36,261 bases of DNA from Wenjunlia vitaminophila DSM 41686 (GTDB lineage Bacteria; Actinomycetota; Actinomycetes; Streptomycetales; Streptomycetaceae). The notes beneath the pieces are model-generated. The model saw nothing but the letters and a program-made list of their open reading frames with translations. It was not told where the DNA came from and did not search any database. Shown piece by piece: positions 5,717 through 14,952 of the stretch (position 1 is its first letter; every line of letters begins with the position of its first letter). The translations under genes were made by a program, and so were the position numbers. The stretch covers positions 1 through 36,261 of the forward strand of contig NZ_KB904693.1 of assembly GCF_000380165.1 (NCBI RefSeq), in the 5' to 3' direction.

Positions 5717-7186
5717 GTGTCCCACACCGCGGACCCGCCGCCCACCGCCAACCTCCGCACCGCCGTCTGGGCGCTGGTGGTCACCGCTCTCGCCGGCTTC
5801 ATGGCCTCCCTGGACAACCTGGTGGTCACCACCGCCCTGCCCTCCATCAGGAACGACCTCGGCGGTGCCATCGAGGACCTGGAGTGGACGGTCAGCGCCT
5901 ACACCCTCACCTTCGCGGTGCTGATGATGCTCGGCGCCGCGCTCGGTGACCGCTTCGGCCGCCGCCGGCTCTTCCTCATCGGGATCAGCATCTTCACCGG
6001 CGCCTCCGCCGCCGCCGCGCTCTCCTCGGGAGTCACCGGACTGATCGCCGCCCGGGCCGTCCAGGGCCTCGGCGCGGCGATCCTGATGCCGCTCACCCTG
6101 ACCCTGCTCACCACCGCGGTCCCGCCCGAGCGCCGGGGCACCGCCTACGGCATCTCGGGGGCCGTCAACGGCCTCGCCGTCGCCATGGGACCCCTCATCG
6201 GAGGAGCCCTCACCGAGCACCTGTCCTGGCAGTGGATCTTCTGGCTCAACGTTCCGCTGGGCCTGCTCCTGCTGCCGCTGGCCCGGTTCCGCCTGGACGA
6301 GAGCCGCGGGCCCCACGGCCGGCTGGACATCCCAGGCACCCTGTTGGCCAGCACCGCCCTGTTCGGCCTGGTCTTCGCGCTGGTCAGGGGGAACGCGGAC
6401 GGCTGGACCAGCCCCCAGGTGCTGACCGGCCTCGCGGTCGGCGCGGTGCTCCTGCCCGCGTTCGTCGCCTGGGAGCAGCGGGCAGCCGCGCCCATGCTCC
6501 CCATGCGCCTGTTCCGCAGCCGCGCCTTCAGCGCCGTCAACGCCGCCAGCCTGCTGATGTTCCTGGGCATGTTCGGGTCGATCTTCCTGCTCAGCCAGTT
6601 CCTCCAGAACGTCTCGGGCTACTCGCCCACCGAGGCCGGCGTGCGGATGCTGCCGTGGACCGCGATGCCGATGGTCGCCGCGCCCATAGCCGGCGTGCTG
6701 TCCGACCGGATCGGCGCCAAACCGCTGGTCGCCGCCGGACTGTTCCTCCAGGCCGTGGGCCTGGGGCTGTACGCGGTGGTGCTCGCCCCCGACGTCTCGT
6801 ACCCGGCGCAGCTCCCCGCCCTGGTGGTCAGCGGGCTCGGGATGGGGCTGTTCTTCGCCCCCGTCGCGTCGGTGGTGATGGGCAGCGTGCGGCCGGAGGA
6901 ACAGGGCATCGCCTCCGGCGCCAACAACGCGATGCGGGAGGTCGGCGGTGCCCTCGGCGTGGCGGTACTGGCGTCGATCTTCTCCGCCCGGGGCGGCTAC
7001 GAGTCCGGACAGGCGTTCGTGGACGGCCTCACCCCGGCCCTGTGGGTGGGCGCCGCGATGGTGACGCTGGCCGCGCTCGCCGCCCTGCTGGTCCCCGGCC
7101 GTCGGTCCGCGCAGGGCCCCGGGCCCAAGGACGGACGGCCCCACACGGGCGGACGGCCGGCCCGGCATCCCGTCACCACCCGGTAG
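5717..7186 (+). CDS. MFS multidrug exporter, DHA2 (EmrB/QacA) type, 14 TM
   Basis: The product is 489 aa, the usual size for a 14-helix drug:proton antiporter of the DHA2 family in the cytoplasmic membrane. The GTG at 5717 has GAGGAG 5 nt upstream; an in-frame GTG at 5657 has no such site. TM1 carries the DHA2 signature MASLDNLVVTTALPSI. The loop between TM2 and TM3 has motif A (GDRFGRRRLF), and a motif C-like glycine stretch (GLAVAMGPLIGGAL) marks an antiporter. It is controlled in all likelihood by the TetR regulator upstream. The TetR-MFS pair interrupts the otherwise conserved housekeeping order and may be an accessory cassette. Confidence 0.92.
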   Translation: MSHTADPPPTANLRTAVWALVVTALAGFMASLDNLVVTTALPSIRNDLGGAIEDLEWTVSAYTLTFAVLMMLGAALGDRFGRRRLFLIGISIFTGASAAAALSSGVTGLIAARAVQGLGAAILMPLTLTLLTTAVPPERRGTAYGISGAVNGLAVAMGPLIGGALTEHLSWQWIFWLNVPLGLLLLPLARFRLDESRGPHGRLDIPGTLLASTALFGLVFALVRGNADGWTSPQVLTGLAVGAVLLPAFVAWEQRAAAPMLPMRLFRSRAFSAVNAASLLMFLGMFGSIFLLSQFLQNVSGYSPTEAGVRMLPWTAMPMVAAPIAGVLSDRIGAKPLVAAGLFLQAVGLGLYAVVLAPDVSYPAQLPALVVSGLGMGLFFAPVASVVMGSVRPEEQGIASGANNAMREVGGALGVAVLASIFSARGGYESGQAFVDGLTPALWVGAAMVTLAALAALLVPGRRSAQGPGPKDGRPHTGGRPARHPVTTR

Positions 7187-7248
7187 CCGTCGCCCGCCCG
7201 GTCGGTGCCGAGGGTCCGTCCCGGGCGGGCCCCGCTCCGGCCCCCACA

Positions 7249-7254
7249 TACCCT
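7249..7254 (+). promoter_or_regulatory. -10 element suggesting leaderless murB
   Basis: TACCCT (TANNNT type) ends 6 bp before the GTG of murB and no Shine-Dalgarno is present, the pattern of leaderless actinobacterial genes. No clear -35 is visible at 17-18 bp. Confidence 0.4.
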
Positions 7255-7260
7255 GGTCCC

Positions 7261-8316
7261 GTGCAGGAACTCCACGACGCCCCCCTGGCCCCCCTCACCA
7301 CGCTGCGGCTCGGCGGGCCCGCCCGCCGGCTCGTCGTCGCCACCACGGAGGCGGAGGCGATCGACACCGTGCGCGCCGCCGACCGGGCCGGTGAGCCGCT
7401 GCTCGTCGTCGGCGGCGGCAGCAACCTGCTCATCGGCGACCAGGGCTTCGACGGCACCGTGCTGAGACTCGCCACCACCGGTTTCGAACTGGACGGCACC
7501 GAGCTGACGCTCGCCGCCGGCGAGGTGTGGAGCGACGCGGTGGACCGCTGCGTCGCCGCCGGGCTCGCCGGTGTCGAGTGCCTGGCCGGCATCCCCGGCT
7601 CGGCCGGCGCCACGCCGATCCAGAACGTCGGTGCCTACGGCCAGGAGGTCTCCGCCACCGTCACCGAGGTCACCGCCTACGACCGCGACGACCGGCGGAC
7701 GGTGGTGCTGGGCAACGCCGACTGCGCCTTCTCCTACCGGCACAGCAGGTTCAAGGGGAACCCCGGTAGGTACGTGGTGCTCAGGGTCCGGTTCCGGCTC
7801 GCCGACGCCGGCGGGATGTCCGCGCCGGTGCGGTACGCGGAGGTGGCCCGCGCCCTCGGGGTGGAGCAGGGGGACCGGGTGCCGGTGGCCACCGCGCGGG
7901 ACACCGTGCTGCGGCTGCGCGCCGGCAAGGGGATGGTGCTGGACCCCGACGACCACGACACCTGGTCCGCGGGCTCGTTCTTCACCAACCCGATACTGGA
8001 CAACACCCAGTACGCCGCGTTCCTGGCCCGGGTGCGGGACCGGCTCGGCCCGGACGCCGTGCCACCCGCCTACCCGGCGGGGGAGGGCCACATCAAGACC
8101 TCGGCCGCCTGGCTGATCGACCGGGCCGGCTTCACCAAGGGCTACGGCACCGGGCCGGCCCGGATCTCCACCAAGCACACCCTGGCGCTGACCAACCGCG
8201 GAACCGCCAAGACCGAGGACCTGCTCGCCCTGGCCCGCCAGGTCCGGGACGGGGTGCGCGAGGCGTTCGGGGTGGAACTGGTCAACGAGCCGGTCATGGT
8301 CGGCGTGGGTCTCTGA
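7261..8316 (+). CDS. murB: UDP-N-acetylenolpyruvoylglucosamine reductase
   Basis: The product is 351 aa, a type I MurB length. It is a cytoplasmic FAD enzyme that uses NADPH to reduce UDP-GlcNAc-enolpyruvate to UDP-MurNAc in peptidoglycan precursor synthesis. FAD-binding motifs are visible: VVGGGSNLL (49-57) and IPGSAGATPIQNVGAYGQE (111-129). SYRHSRFK gives the conserved Arg160 that stabilises the substrate. AGSFFTNP holds Ser239, the equivalent of the proton-donor Ser of E. coli MurB. The C-terminal VNEP Glu343 probably matches the other conserved catalytic residue. The GTG at 7261 is chosen because the homologous N-terminus begins here. Its last 23 bp overlap the convergent deaminase gene. 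Confidence 0.95.
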   Translation: MQELHDAPLAPLTTLRLGGPARRLVVATTEAEAIDTVRAADRAGEPLLVVGGGSNLLIGDQGFDGTVLRLATTGFELDGTELTLAAGEVWSDAVDRCVAAGLAGVECLAGIPGSAGATPIQNVGAYGQEVSATVTEVTAYDRDDRRTVVLGNADCAFSYRHSRFKGNPGRYVVLRVRFRLADAGGMSAPVRYAEVARALGVEQGDRVPVATARDTVLRLRAGKGMVLDPDDHDTWSAGSFFTNPILDNTQYAAFLARVRDRLGPDAVPPAYPAGEGHIKTSAAWLIDRAGFTKGYGTGPARISTKHTLALTNRGTAKTEDLLALARQVRDGVREAFGVELVNEPVMVGVGL

Positions 8317-9349
8317 CCGCGGCGGCACCGCCCGCCAGCCAGTCGTCGATCCCGGCCAGCAGGGTGTCCCGCACCTGCGGCGGGGCCGTGGACGCCCGCA
8401 CCGACTGCCGGGCCAACTCGGCGAGCTCCGCGTCGGTGAAGCCGTGACTGACCCGCGCCAGCTCGTACTGCGCCGCCAGCCGGGAACCGAACAGCAGCGG
8501 GTCGTCCGCACCGAGCGCTATCGGCACCCCGGCGTCGTACAGGGCGCGCAGCGGCACCAGCTCCGGCTTGTCGTACACGCCCAGGGCCACGTTGGACGAC
8601 GGGCAGACCTCGCAGGTCACCTCGCGCTCGGCCAGTCGCCGCAGCAGCCGGGGGTCCTCCGCCGCGCGCACCCCGTGCCCGATCCGGGTGGCGTGCAGGT
8701 CGTCCAGGCAGTCCCGGACGCTGCCCGGGCCGGACAGCTCCCCGCCGTGCGGCGCCGCGAGCAGGCCGCCCCTGCGGGCGATGGAGAAGGCACGGTCGAA
8801 GTCCCGGGCCAGCCCGCGCCGTTCGTCGTTGGACAGCCCGAATCCGATCACGCCCTGGTCCCGGTACCGCACCGCGAGGCGGGCCAGGGTCCTGGCGTCC
8901 AGCGGGTGCCGGGTCCGGTTGGCCGCCACCACCACCGCCATCCCCACCCCGGTGTCCCGGGAGGCGGACCGCACCGCGTCGAGGATCACCTCGAGCGCCG
9001 GGATGAGCCCGCCGAGCCGGGGCGCGTACGAGGTCGGGTCCACCTGGATCTCCAGCCACCCCGAACCGTCGGCGGCCTCCTCCTGCGCCGCCTCACTCAC
9101 CAGGCGCCGGATGTCGTCGGGGGTGCGCAGCACCGACCGGGCGATGTCGTACAGCCGTTGGAACCGGAACCAACCACGCTCGTCGGTGGCCCGCAGCTTC
9201 GGTGGCTCGCCCGACCCCAGGGCGTCGGGCAGGTGTACCCCGTACCGGTCGGCCAGCTCCAGCAGGGTGGCCGGGCGCATGGACCCGGTGAAGTGCAGGT
9301 GCAGGTGGGCCTTGGGCAGCAGGCGTACGTCACGTGGGCGTTCTTCCAT
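8294..9349 (-). CDS. Adenosine deaminase family hydrolase
   Basis: The product is 351 aa. It has the full zinc and catalytic set of the adenosine/AMP deaminase family: LHLHFTGS (His17, His19), PHGGE (catalytic Glu), RIGHGV (His), CPSSN, and GADDP (two Asp). The expected role is hydrolytic removal of the 6-amino group of adenosine or a related purine in nucleoside salvage. In the first motif, the Asp that usually follows (HLDG, which contacts the ribose 5'-OH in mouse ADA) is Thr21, so the substrate may differ from adenosine. The start ATG (9347-9349) has only a weak upstream purine stretch. The gene is tail to tail with murB (23-bp overlap) and downstream of aspC with a hairpin between. Confidence 0.87.
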   Translation of the reverse strand: MEERPRDVRLLPKAHLHLHFTGSMRPATLLELADRYGVHLPDALGSGEPPKLRATDERGWFRFQRLYDIARSVLRTPDDIRRLVSEAAQEEAADGSGWLEIQVDPTSYAPRLGGLIPALEVILDAVRSASRDTGVGMAVVVAANRTRHPLDARTLARLAVRYRDQGVIGFGLSNDERRGLARDFDRAFSIARRGGLLAAPHGGELSGPGSVRDCLDDLHATRIGHGVRAAEDPRLLRRLAEREVTCEVCPSSNVALGVYDKPELVPLRALYDAGVPIALGADDPLLFGSRLAAQYELARVSHGFTDAELAELARQSVRASTAPPQVRDTLLAGIDDWLAGGAAAVRDPRRP

Positions 9350-9480
9350 CCTGAGATGGTGCCGCACTGTCAGGACGCGCAGGTAGCAGATCCACGAACG
9401 AGACGGGGCCCGGGGCCGGCCGTCCGCTGCCCGCCACGCCTCTGCCCGCCGCGCAGCTCGGGAGCACACGCCCCGACGAC

Positions 9481-9519
9481 GACGGGTCCGTGCCCGACGG
9501 TGCCGGACACGGACCCGTC
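9481..9519 (-). terminator. Hairpin terminator downstream of aspC
   Basis: GACGGGTCCGTG (9481-9492) and CACGGACCCGTC (9508-9519) form a perfect 12-bp stem with a 15-nt loop, 15 bp beyond the aspC stop on the minus strand. It separates aspC from the deaminase gene. No U-run follows. Confidence 0.6.
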
Positions 9520-9534
9520 ACCGGGCACCGGCCG

Positions 9535-10773
9535 TCAGGCCTTCGCCTCGCCCAGCAGCTTCTGGAGCCGGGAGACGCCCTCGACCAGGTCGTCGTCGCC
9601 CAGCGCGTAGGACAGCCGCAGGTACCCCTGGGTCCCGAACGCCTCACCCGGCACCACCGCGACCTCGACCTCCTCGAGGATCAGCTCGGCGAGCTCCACC
9701 GAGGTGGCCGGCCGCCGGCCGCGGATCTCGCGGCCGAGCAGTGCCTTGACCGAGGGGTAGGCGTAGAACGCGCCCTCGGGAACCGGGCAGGTGACCCCCT
9801 CGATCTCGTTGAGCATCCGGACGATGGTGCGCCGCCGCCGGTCGAAGGCGGTGCGCATCCCGTGGACCGCGGAGAGGTCGCCGGAGACCGCGGCGAGCGC
9901 CGCCACCTGCGCCACGTTGCTGACGTTGGACGTGGCGTGGGACTGGAGGTTCGTCGCCGCCTTGGTCACGTCCTTGGGGCCGATCATCCAGCCGACCCGC
10001 CAGCCGGTCATCGCGTAGGTCTTGGCCACGCCGTTGACCACGACGCACCGGTCGGCCAGTTCGGGCACGAGCACCGGCAGCGAGGAGAACGCCGCGTCCC
10101 CGTAGACGAGGTGCTCGTAGATCTCGTCGGTGAGCACCCACAGGCCGTTTTCGACGGCCCAGCGACCGATCTCGGCGACCCGCTCGGGCGGGTAGACCGC
10201 GCCGGTCGGGTTGGACGGGGAGACGAAGAGGAGCACCTTGGTGCGCTCGGTGCGGGCCGCCTCGAGTTGCTCGAGCGAGACCCGGTAGCCGGTGGTCTCG
10301 TCCGCCACCACGTCCACCGGCACCCCACCCGCCAGCCGGACCGCCTCGGGGTAGGTGGTCCAGTACGGGGCGGGCACCAGCACCTCGTCGCCCGGGTCGA
10401 GGATCGTGGCGAACGCCTCGTAGATGGCCTGCTTGCCGCCGTTGGTGACCAGCACCTGGCTGGCGTCCACGGCCAGGCCGGAGTCACGGAGCGTCTTGGC
10501 GGCGATGGCGGACCTCAGCTCGGGCAGCCCCCCGGCCGGGGTGTACCGGTGGTACCGCGGGTCGCGGCAGGCCTCGGCCGCGGCGTCCACGATGTACTCG
10601 GGCGTGGGGAAGTCGGGTTCGCCGGCCCCGAAGCCGATGACCGGTCGGCCGGCCGCCTTCAACGCCTTCGCCTTGGCGTCGACGGCCAGGGTCGCGGACT
10701 CGGAGATCGCGCCGACCCGGGCCGAGACCCGGCGTTCGGCGGGGGACTGTGCTGGGGAGGTAGCTGCGGTCAT
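9535..10773 (-). CDS. aspC: Aspartate aminotransferase-type PLP enzyme
   Basis: The product is 412 aa, a class I/II (subgroup I-gamma-like) aminotransferase. It moves the amino group of aspartate to 2-oxoglutarate with PLP, linking the TCA cycle with amino-acid synthesis, in the cytosol. SPSNPTG (185-191) contributes the conserved Asn and Pro for cofactor and substrate binding, DEIY (216-219) the Asp that binds the pyridine nitrogen, and [14 protein letters not shown] has the Schiff-base Lys251. YLRLSYA near the end holds the Arg for the substrate carboxylate. The start ATG (10771-10773) gives the usual N-terminus, without a clear ribosome-binding site. The aspC - tRNA-Trp - secE order is conserved in actinomycetes; substrate assignment by sequence alone is less sure. 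Confidence 0.9.
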   Translation of the reverse strand: MTAATSPAQSPAERRVSARVGAISESATLAVDAKAKALKAAGRPVIGFGAGEPDFPTPEYIVDAAAEACRDPRYHRYTPAGGLPELRSAIAAKTLRDSGLAVDASQVLVTNGGKQAIYEAFATILDPGDEVLVPAPYWTTYPEAVRLAGGVPVDVVADETTGYRVSLEQLEAARTERTKVLLFVSPSNPTGAVYPPERVAEIGRWAVENGLWVLTDEIYEHLVYGDAAFSSLPVLVPELADRCVVVNGVAKTYAMTGWRVGWMIGPKDVTKAATNLQSHATSNVSNVAQVAALAAVSGDLSAVHGMRTAFDRRRRTIVRMLNEIEGVTCPVPEGAFYAYPSVKALLGREIRGRRPATSVELAELILEEVEVAVVPGEAFGTQGYLRLSYALGDDDLVEGVSRLQKLLGEAKA

Positions 10774-10962
10774 GTCTGCATCGTCGCAGACGCCGCCGGG
10801 GGCGGGCACGGGAGATCTGCCACGGCCCCGCACCGGTTCCTGTTCGACCGGAGGGCACTTGACCACGTACACTCTTGGGTCGGTGGCCCTCCACCTCATG
10901 AGGCACGCCTCGGCGAACGCCTCACCGTGGTGTCATGCGGTAGGTTGAGGGGACTGCAGCAA

Positions 10963-11035
10963 AGGGCAATAGCTCAATTGGTAGAGCACTGGTCTCCAAA
11001 ACCAGCGGTTGGGGGTTCGAGTCCCTCTTGCCCTG
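10963..11035 (+). tRNA. tRNA-Trp (CCA)
   Basis: The acceptor AGGGCAA pairs with TTGCCCT, the D stem is GCTC/GAGC, the anticodon stem is CTGGT/ACCAG with loop CTCCAAA (anticodon CCA), and the T-arm is GGGGG-TTCGAGT-CCCTC. G is the discriminator, as in bacterial tRNA-Trp. A -10-like TAGGTT stands at 10941-10946. It precedes secE, the same place as trpT in Mycobacterium. Confidence 0.96.
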
Positions 11036-11139
11036 CTACACGCATCTCCATCACGGTGCGTGCGACCCTATGTTGAGAAGCACTCGCCGTGCGGCCGGGA
11101 AGGCTCGCGACGGGGCATGACCGGATCAGGTGAGGATGA

Positions 11140-11421
11140 GTGACGGAAGCCCTGGGCTCCACCGCGACGCCTGAGCGTGGTCGTCCCGAGGACCAGACCA
11201 GCCCGTCGCGACGGGGCAAGCGTAAGAAGAAGGGCCCCCTCGGGCGCATGGGGACCTTCTACCGCCAGATCATCGCCGAGCTGCGCAAGGTCGTCTGGCC
11301 CAAGCGCAACGACCTGGTGACGTACACGACGGTCGTCATCGTCTTCGTCGTCGTCATCATCGCCTTCGTCTCCGTGTTGGACCTGGGCTTCGCCAAGCTC
11401 GTCGAGTGGGTCTTCGGCTGA
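11140..11421 (+). CDS. secE: Preprotein translocase subunit SecE
   Basis: The product is 93 aa with a basic cytoplasmic N-terminal region and one predicted transmembrane segment at about residues 62-85. The conserved amphipathic helix GTFYRQIIAELRKVVWPKR lies just before it, the hallmark of SecE. It clamps SecY in the SecYEG protein-export channel of the cytoplasmic membrane. The GTG at 11140 follows AGGTGAGGA. A -10-like TATGTT occurs at 11069-11074. secE-nusG is the standard bacterial pair. Confidence 0.95.
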   Translation: MTEALGSTATPERGRPEDQTSPSRRGKRKKKGPLGRMGTFYRQIIAELRKVVWPKRNDLVTYTTVVIVFVVVIIAFVSVLDLGFAKLVEWVFG

Positions 11422-11499
11422 TCCCCCCCGCGGAAGAGCGGGCCCCGGGGCCGCCTGACCGCACTGGTTCCACCCCCTTGATTTCAGGAAGAAGCCAAC

Positions 11500-12354
11500 G
11501 TGTCTGACCCGGACCCGAACCTGTACGAAGCCACCGAGCCCGCCCCGGGCGAGGAGGCGACGACGGCCGACGAAGCCGCGCAGCAGGCCGCGTCCCCCGA
11601 CTCCGTGGAGCTGGGTGAGGACGTGGCCGAGGAGTCCACGGAGCCGGAGGCCGCCGGGGGGGCCGACGCCGGGGAGACCGCCGCGGAGGAGACCGCCGCG
11701 GAGGAGGCCGAGGAGCCGGTTGCCGAGCCGGCCGCCGAGCCCGACCCGGTCGCCGAGTTCCGCAGGTCCCTCCAGAGCCTGCCCGGCGAGTGGTACGTGA
11801 TCCACACGTACGCCGGCTACGAGAACCGGGTGAAGTCGAACCTGGAGACCCGCGCCGTCTCGCTGAACATGGAGGAGTACATCTTCCAGGCCGAGGTGCC
11901 GCAGGAGGAGGTCGTCCAGATCAAGAACGGCGACCGCAAGACCATCCGGCAGAACAAGCTCCCCGGGTACGTGCTGGTCCGGATGGACCTGACCAACGAG
12001 TCCTGGGGCGTCGTCCGCAACACCCCGGGGGTCACCGGCTTCGTCGGCAACGCGTACGACCCCTTCCCGCTCACCCTGGACGAGGTCGTCAAGATGCTCG
12101 CCCCCGAGGTGGAGGAGCGGGCCGCCGCCGCGGCGGCCGAGGGCGGGGCCGCGGTCCCCAGCCGCAAGGTCGAGGTCCAGGTGCTGGACTTCGAGGTCGG
12201 CGACTCCGTCACCGTCACCGACGGTCCCTTCGCCACCCTCCAGGCGACGATCAACGAGATCAACGCCGACTCCAAGAAGGTCAAGGGCCTGGTGGAGATC
12301 TTCGGCCGGGAGACCCCGGTCGAGCTGTCCTTCGACCAGATCCAGAAGAACTAG
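11500..12354 (+). CDS. nusG: Transcription termination/antitermination factor NusG
   Basis: The product is 284 aa, about 100 longer than E. coli NusG because of an Ala/Glu-rich acidic N-terminal extension (about 1-85) typical of Actinobacteria. The NGN domain follows, starting near [15 protein letters not shown], and binds the RNA polymerase clamp. The C-terminal KOW domain ([15 protein letters not shown]) contacts Rho or ribosomal protein S10. It joins transcription to translation and termination. The GTG at 11500 has AGGAAG 8 nt upstream. Confidence 0.96.
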   Translation: MSDPDPNLYEATEPAPGEEATTADEAAQQAASPDSVELGEDVAEESTEPEAAGGADAGETAAEETAAEEAEEPVAEPAAEPDPVAEFRRSLQSLPGEWYVIHTYAGYENRVKSNLETRAVSLNMEEYIFQAEVPQEEVVQIKNGDRKTIRQNKLPGYVLVRMDLTNESWGVVRNTPGVTGFVGNAYDPFPLTLDEVVKMLAPEVEERAAAAAAEGGAAVPSRKVEVQVLDFEVGDSVTVTDGPFATLQATINEINADSKKVKGLVEIFGRETPVELSFDQIQKN

Positions 12355-12412
12355 CGCCGTTCCGGCCGTCCGGGCCCGCCCGGCCGGCCGGTTCGACCGA
12401 CGACGTCCGTCC

Positions 12413-12445
12413 GGGCCGGCCCGGGGGTCAACCCCGGCCCGGCCC
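12413..12445 (+). terminator. G/C hairpin after nusG
   Basis: GGGCCGGCCCGGGG and CCCCGGCCCGGCCC pair around a tiny loop with one mismatch, 58 bp after the nusG stop and before rplK. There is no T-tail. It could end the secE-nusG transcript, partly or fully, before a separate rplK start. Confidence 0.4.
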
Positions 12446-12555
12446 GCTCGGTTTCCAGCCGTGCCGCGACACCCGTTATCGTGGTGCGGTATGCCTGACG
12501 TCCGGCCGGAGCCGGACCGGGGCGAACACCTCTCACTCAAGGACCCGGAGAGAGC

Positions 12556-12990
12556 ATGCCTCCCAAGAAGAAGAAGGTCACGGGGCTGATCAAGCTCCAG
12601 ATCCAGGCCGGCGCGGCCAACCCGGCGCCGCCGGTGGGCCCCGCGCTGGGCCAGCACGGCGTCAACATCATGGAGTTCTGCAAGGCGTACAACGCCGCGA
12701 CCGAGTCGCAGCGCGGCATGGTCGTCCCGGTGGAGATCACGGTCTACGAGGACCGGTCCTTCACCTTCGTCACCAAGACTCCGCCGGCGGCCAAGCTGAT
12801 CCTCAAGGCCGCGGGTGTGGACAAGGGCTCCGGCGAGCCGCACAAGACCAAGGTCGCCAGGATCACCCGGGACCAGGTGCGGGACATCGCCACCACCAAG
12901 ATGCCCGACCTGAACGCCAACGACCTCGACGCCGCCGAGAAGATCATCGCCGGCACCGCCCGTTCCATGGGCATCACGGTCGAGGGCTGA
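12556..12990 (+). CDS. rplK: 50S ribosomal protein L11
   Basis: The product is 144 aa, the usual L11 length. It binds the GTPase-associated region of 23S rRNA with the L10-L12 stalk, takes part in factor-dependent GTP hydrolysis and in RelA activation, and forms part of the thiopeptide (thiostrepton) binding site. The N-terminal domain has the Pro-rich face [20 protein letters not shown] (19-38), and the C-terminal RNA-binding domain includes [20 protein letters not shown]. The ATG at 12556 follows a GGAGAG. It is followed by rplA, as in most bacteria. Confidence 0.98.
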
Positions 12991-13084
12991 CCCTTCCCCG
13001 CGGCCCACGGGCCCGCCGGCAGTCCCCGTGGAAGGACCAGGCGCTGGTCCCCACCACGACTCCGAACGACACTCAGGAGCAGCA

Positions 13085-13807
13085 GTGAAGCGCAGCAAGA
13101 CCCTCCGCGCTGCGGACGCCAAGGTCGACCGGGAGCGTCTCTACGCCCCGCTGGAGGCCGTCCGTCTCGCGAAGACCACCGCCACCACCAAGTTCGACTC
13201 GACCGTCGAGGTCGCCATGCGGCTGGGCGTTGACCCGCGCAAGGCCGACCAGATGGTCCGCGGCACCGTGAACCTCCCGCACGGCACCGGCAAGACCGCC
13301 CGGGTCCTGGTCTTCGCGACCGGTGACCGTGCCGCGGCAGCGGAGGCCGCTGGAGCCGACATCGTCGGCTCCGACGAACTGATCGACGAGGTCTCCAAGG
13401 GCCGCCTCGACTTCGACGCGGTGGTCGCCACCCCTGACCTCATGGGCAAGGTCGGCCGGCTCGGCCGGGTGCTCGGCCCCCGCGGTCTGATGCCGAACCC
13501 GAAGACCGGCACGGTGACCCCGGACGTCGCCAAGGCGGTGACCGAGATCAAGGGTGGCAAGATCGAGTTCCGTGTGGACAAGCACGCCAACCTGCACTTC
13601 ATCATCGGCAAGGCGTCCTTCGCCGAGCAGCAGCTCGTGGAGAACTACGCGGCGGCGCTCGAGGAGATCCTGCGGCTGAAGCCGTCCGCCGCCAAGGGCC
13701 GGTACATCAAGAAGACGTCGATCAGCACCACCATGGGCCCCGGCATCCCGGTCGACCCGAACCGCACCCGCAACCTCCTGGTCGAGGAGGACGCGGCGGC
13801 GGTCTGA
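13085..13807 (+). CDS. rplA: 50S ribosomal protein L1
   Basis: The product is 240 aa. It forms the mobile L1 stalk at the E site and in many bacteria represses its own operon by binding the mRNA. The L1 signature [20 protein letters not shown] is present, as is the conserved MGPGIPVD near the end. The start is GTG at 13085 with AGGAG 5 nt upstream; the frame extends to 13028 but that stretch is not part of L1. A strong terminator follows 20 bp later. Confidence 0.98.
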   Translation: MKRSKTLRAADAKVDRERLYAPLEAVRLAKTTATTKFDSTVEVAMRLGVDPRKADQMVRGTVNLPHGTGKTARVLVFATGDRAAAAEAAGADIVGSDELIDEVSKGRLDFDAVVATPDLMGKVGRLGRVLGPRGLMPNPKTGTVTPDVAKAVTEIKGGKIEFRVDKHANLHFIIGKASFAEQQLVENYAAALEEILRLKPSAAKGRYIKKTSISTTMGPGIPVDPNRTRNLLVEEDAAAV

Positions 13808-13826
13808 GCACCGTCCGTCCGACGCG

Positions 13827-13869
13827 GGACGGGCCCCGCCCCCTCGGGGGCGGGGCCCGTCCGTGTTTT
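13827..13869 (+). terminator. Strong intrinsic terminator after rplA
   Basis: A perfect 17-bp stem (13827-13843 with 13846-13862) is followed by GTGTTTT. This is one of the two clearest terminators in the window and should close the rplK-rplA unit. Confidence 0.85.
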
Positions 13870-13993
13870 CCGGCCGACCAGGTCCTGATCTGGTCACAGA
13901 CCGTTCCCGCGTCCGTAACGAGAGTGGAGTCGCCGCCTCCAGGTCACACAGATGGGTTACATTTCATATCCCATGCCGTGAGGGGGACACACC

Positions 13994-14905
13994 ATGCATC
14001 GGAAAGACGTCCGTCGGGCCTGCGCAGCCCTTGCCGCAGCCGCCGCTCTCACCGGGCTCGCTGCCTGCGGATCGGACAGTGACGGCAAGGGGCAGAACCC
14101 GTTCCAGAAGACCGAGCAGACCACCGGGAGCGAGGCGCCCTCGGGTAAGTCCGCGACCACCATGTCCATAGCCGCGCTCCAGCGCGTCGAGGCCGCCACC
14201 GAGGACAAGGAGTCCGCCAAGGTCAGCGGTTCCATGGAGATGGGAACCCAGAAGATGACCATGGACGGGGCCATCGACTGGGCCGACGGCCTGCTCGGCA
14301 ACCTGACCATCGAGCAGCAGGGCGGCACCGCCGCCGGCGTGGGCACCGACGGCAAGATGCTCGCTCGCTATACGCGGGGAGCCATGTACCTCAACATGGG
14401 GCCCACGGTCGCCAACCAGATCGGCGGCAAGAGCTGGATCAAGTACGACTACGCCAACCTTGCCGAGATGAACGGTGCCTCCGGCGCGGTGATGCAGGAC
14501 CAGCTCCAGAGCCAGAGCCCCACCAAGTCCGTGAAGCTGCTCCTGGCCTCCCCCGACGTGAAGAAGGTCGGCACCGAGCAGATCGGCGGCGAGGAGACCA
14601 CCCACTACTCGGGCACCATCGACGTGGCCGACTTCACCGAGCAGGCCTCGGAGAACGTCAGCGCCGAGGAGCTGGAGCAGTTCCGCAAGGAGCTCGAGCA
14701 GAACGGCGTCACCACCGAGACCATCGACGTGTGGATCAACGACGAGGACCTCATGGTCAAGAAGGTCGAGAAGGCGGACACCGCGCAGGGCAAGATGCTC
14801 TTCACCGCCAACTACTCCGAGTACGGGGTGGACGTGGACGTGGAGATCCCCCCGGCGTCGGAGACCGCCGACTTCCGGGACCTGATGCAGCAGCAGACGG
14901 GCTGA
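13994..14905 (+). CDS. Putative lipoprotein, LppX/LprG-like
   Basis: The product is 303 aa. The signal peptide ends in LAAC with Cys25 as the lipid-modified residue, so it is likely anchored outside the cytoplasmic membrane. The mature domain is soluble, rich in Lys, Glu and Thr, and about the size of LppX/LprA/LprF/LprG-type lipid-binding lipoproteins, a weak family guess. A lipoprotein gene between rplA and rplJ is, as I recall, also found in Streptomyces, so the position is probably conserved. The ATG at 13994 has GAGGGGG upstream. Function is unknown. Confidence 0.8.
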   Translation: MHRKDVRRACAALAAAAALTGLAACGSDSDGKGQNPFQKTEQTTGSEAPSGKSATTMSIAALQRVEAATEDKESAKVSGSMEMGTQKMTMDGAIDWADGLLGNLTIEQQGGTAAGVGTDGKMLARYTRGAMYLNMGPTVANQIGGKSWIKYDYANLAEMNGASGAVMQDQLQSQSPTKSVKLLLASPDVKKVGTEQIGGEETTHYSGTIDVADFTEQASENVSAEELEQFRKELEQNGVTTETIDVWINDEDLMVKKVEKADTAQGKMLFTANYSEYGVDVDVEIPPASETADFRDLMQQQTG

Positions 14906-14952
14906 GGCCCCTCCGGTCCCGACCCGATTTGCCTGCGCCCCGGCCGTTCGCG

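Noticed and set aside
13028-13084. Longer start for L1
   Set aside because: AGGAG stands 5 nt before the GTG at 13085, and L1 homology begins there.
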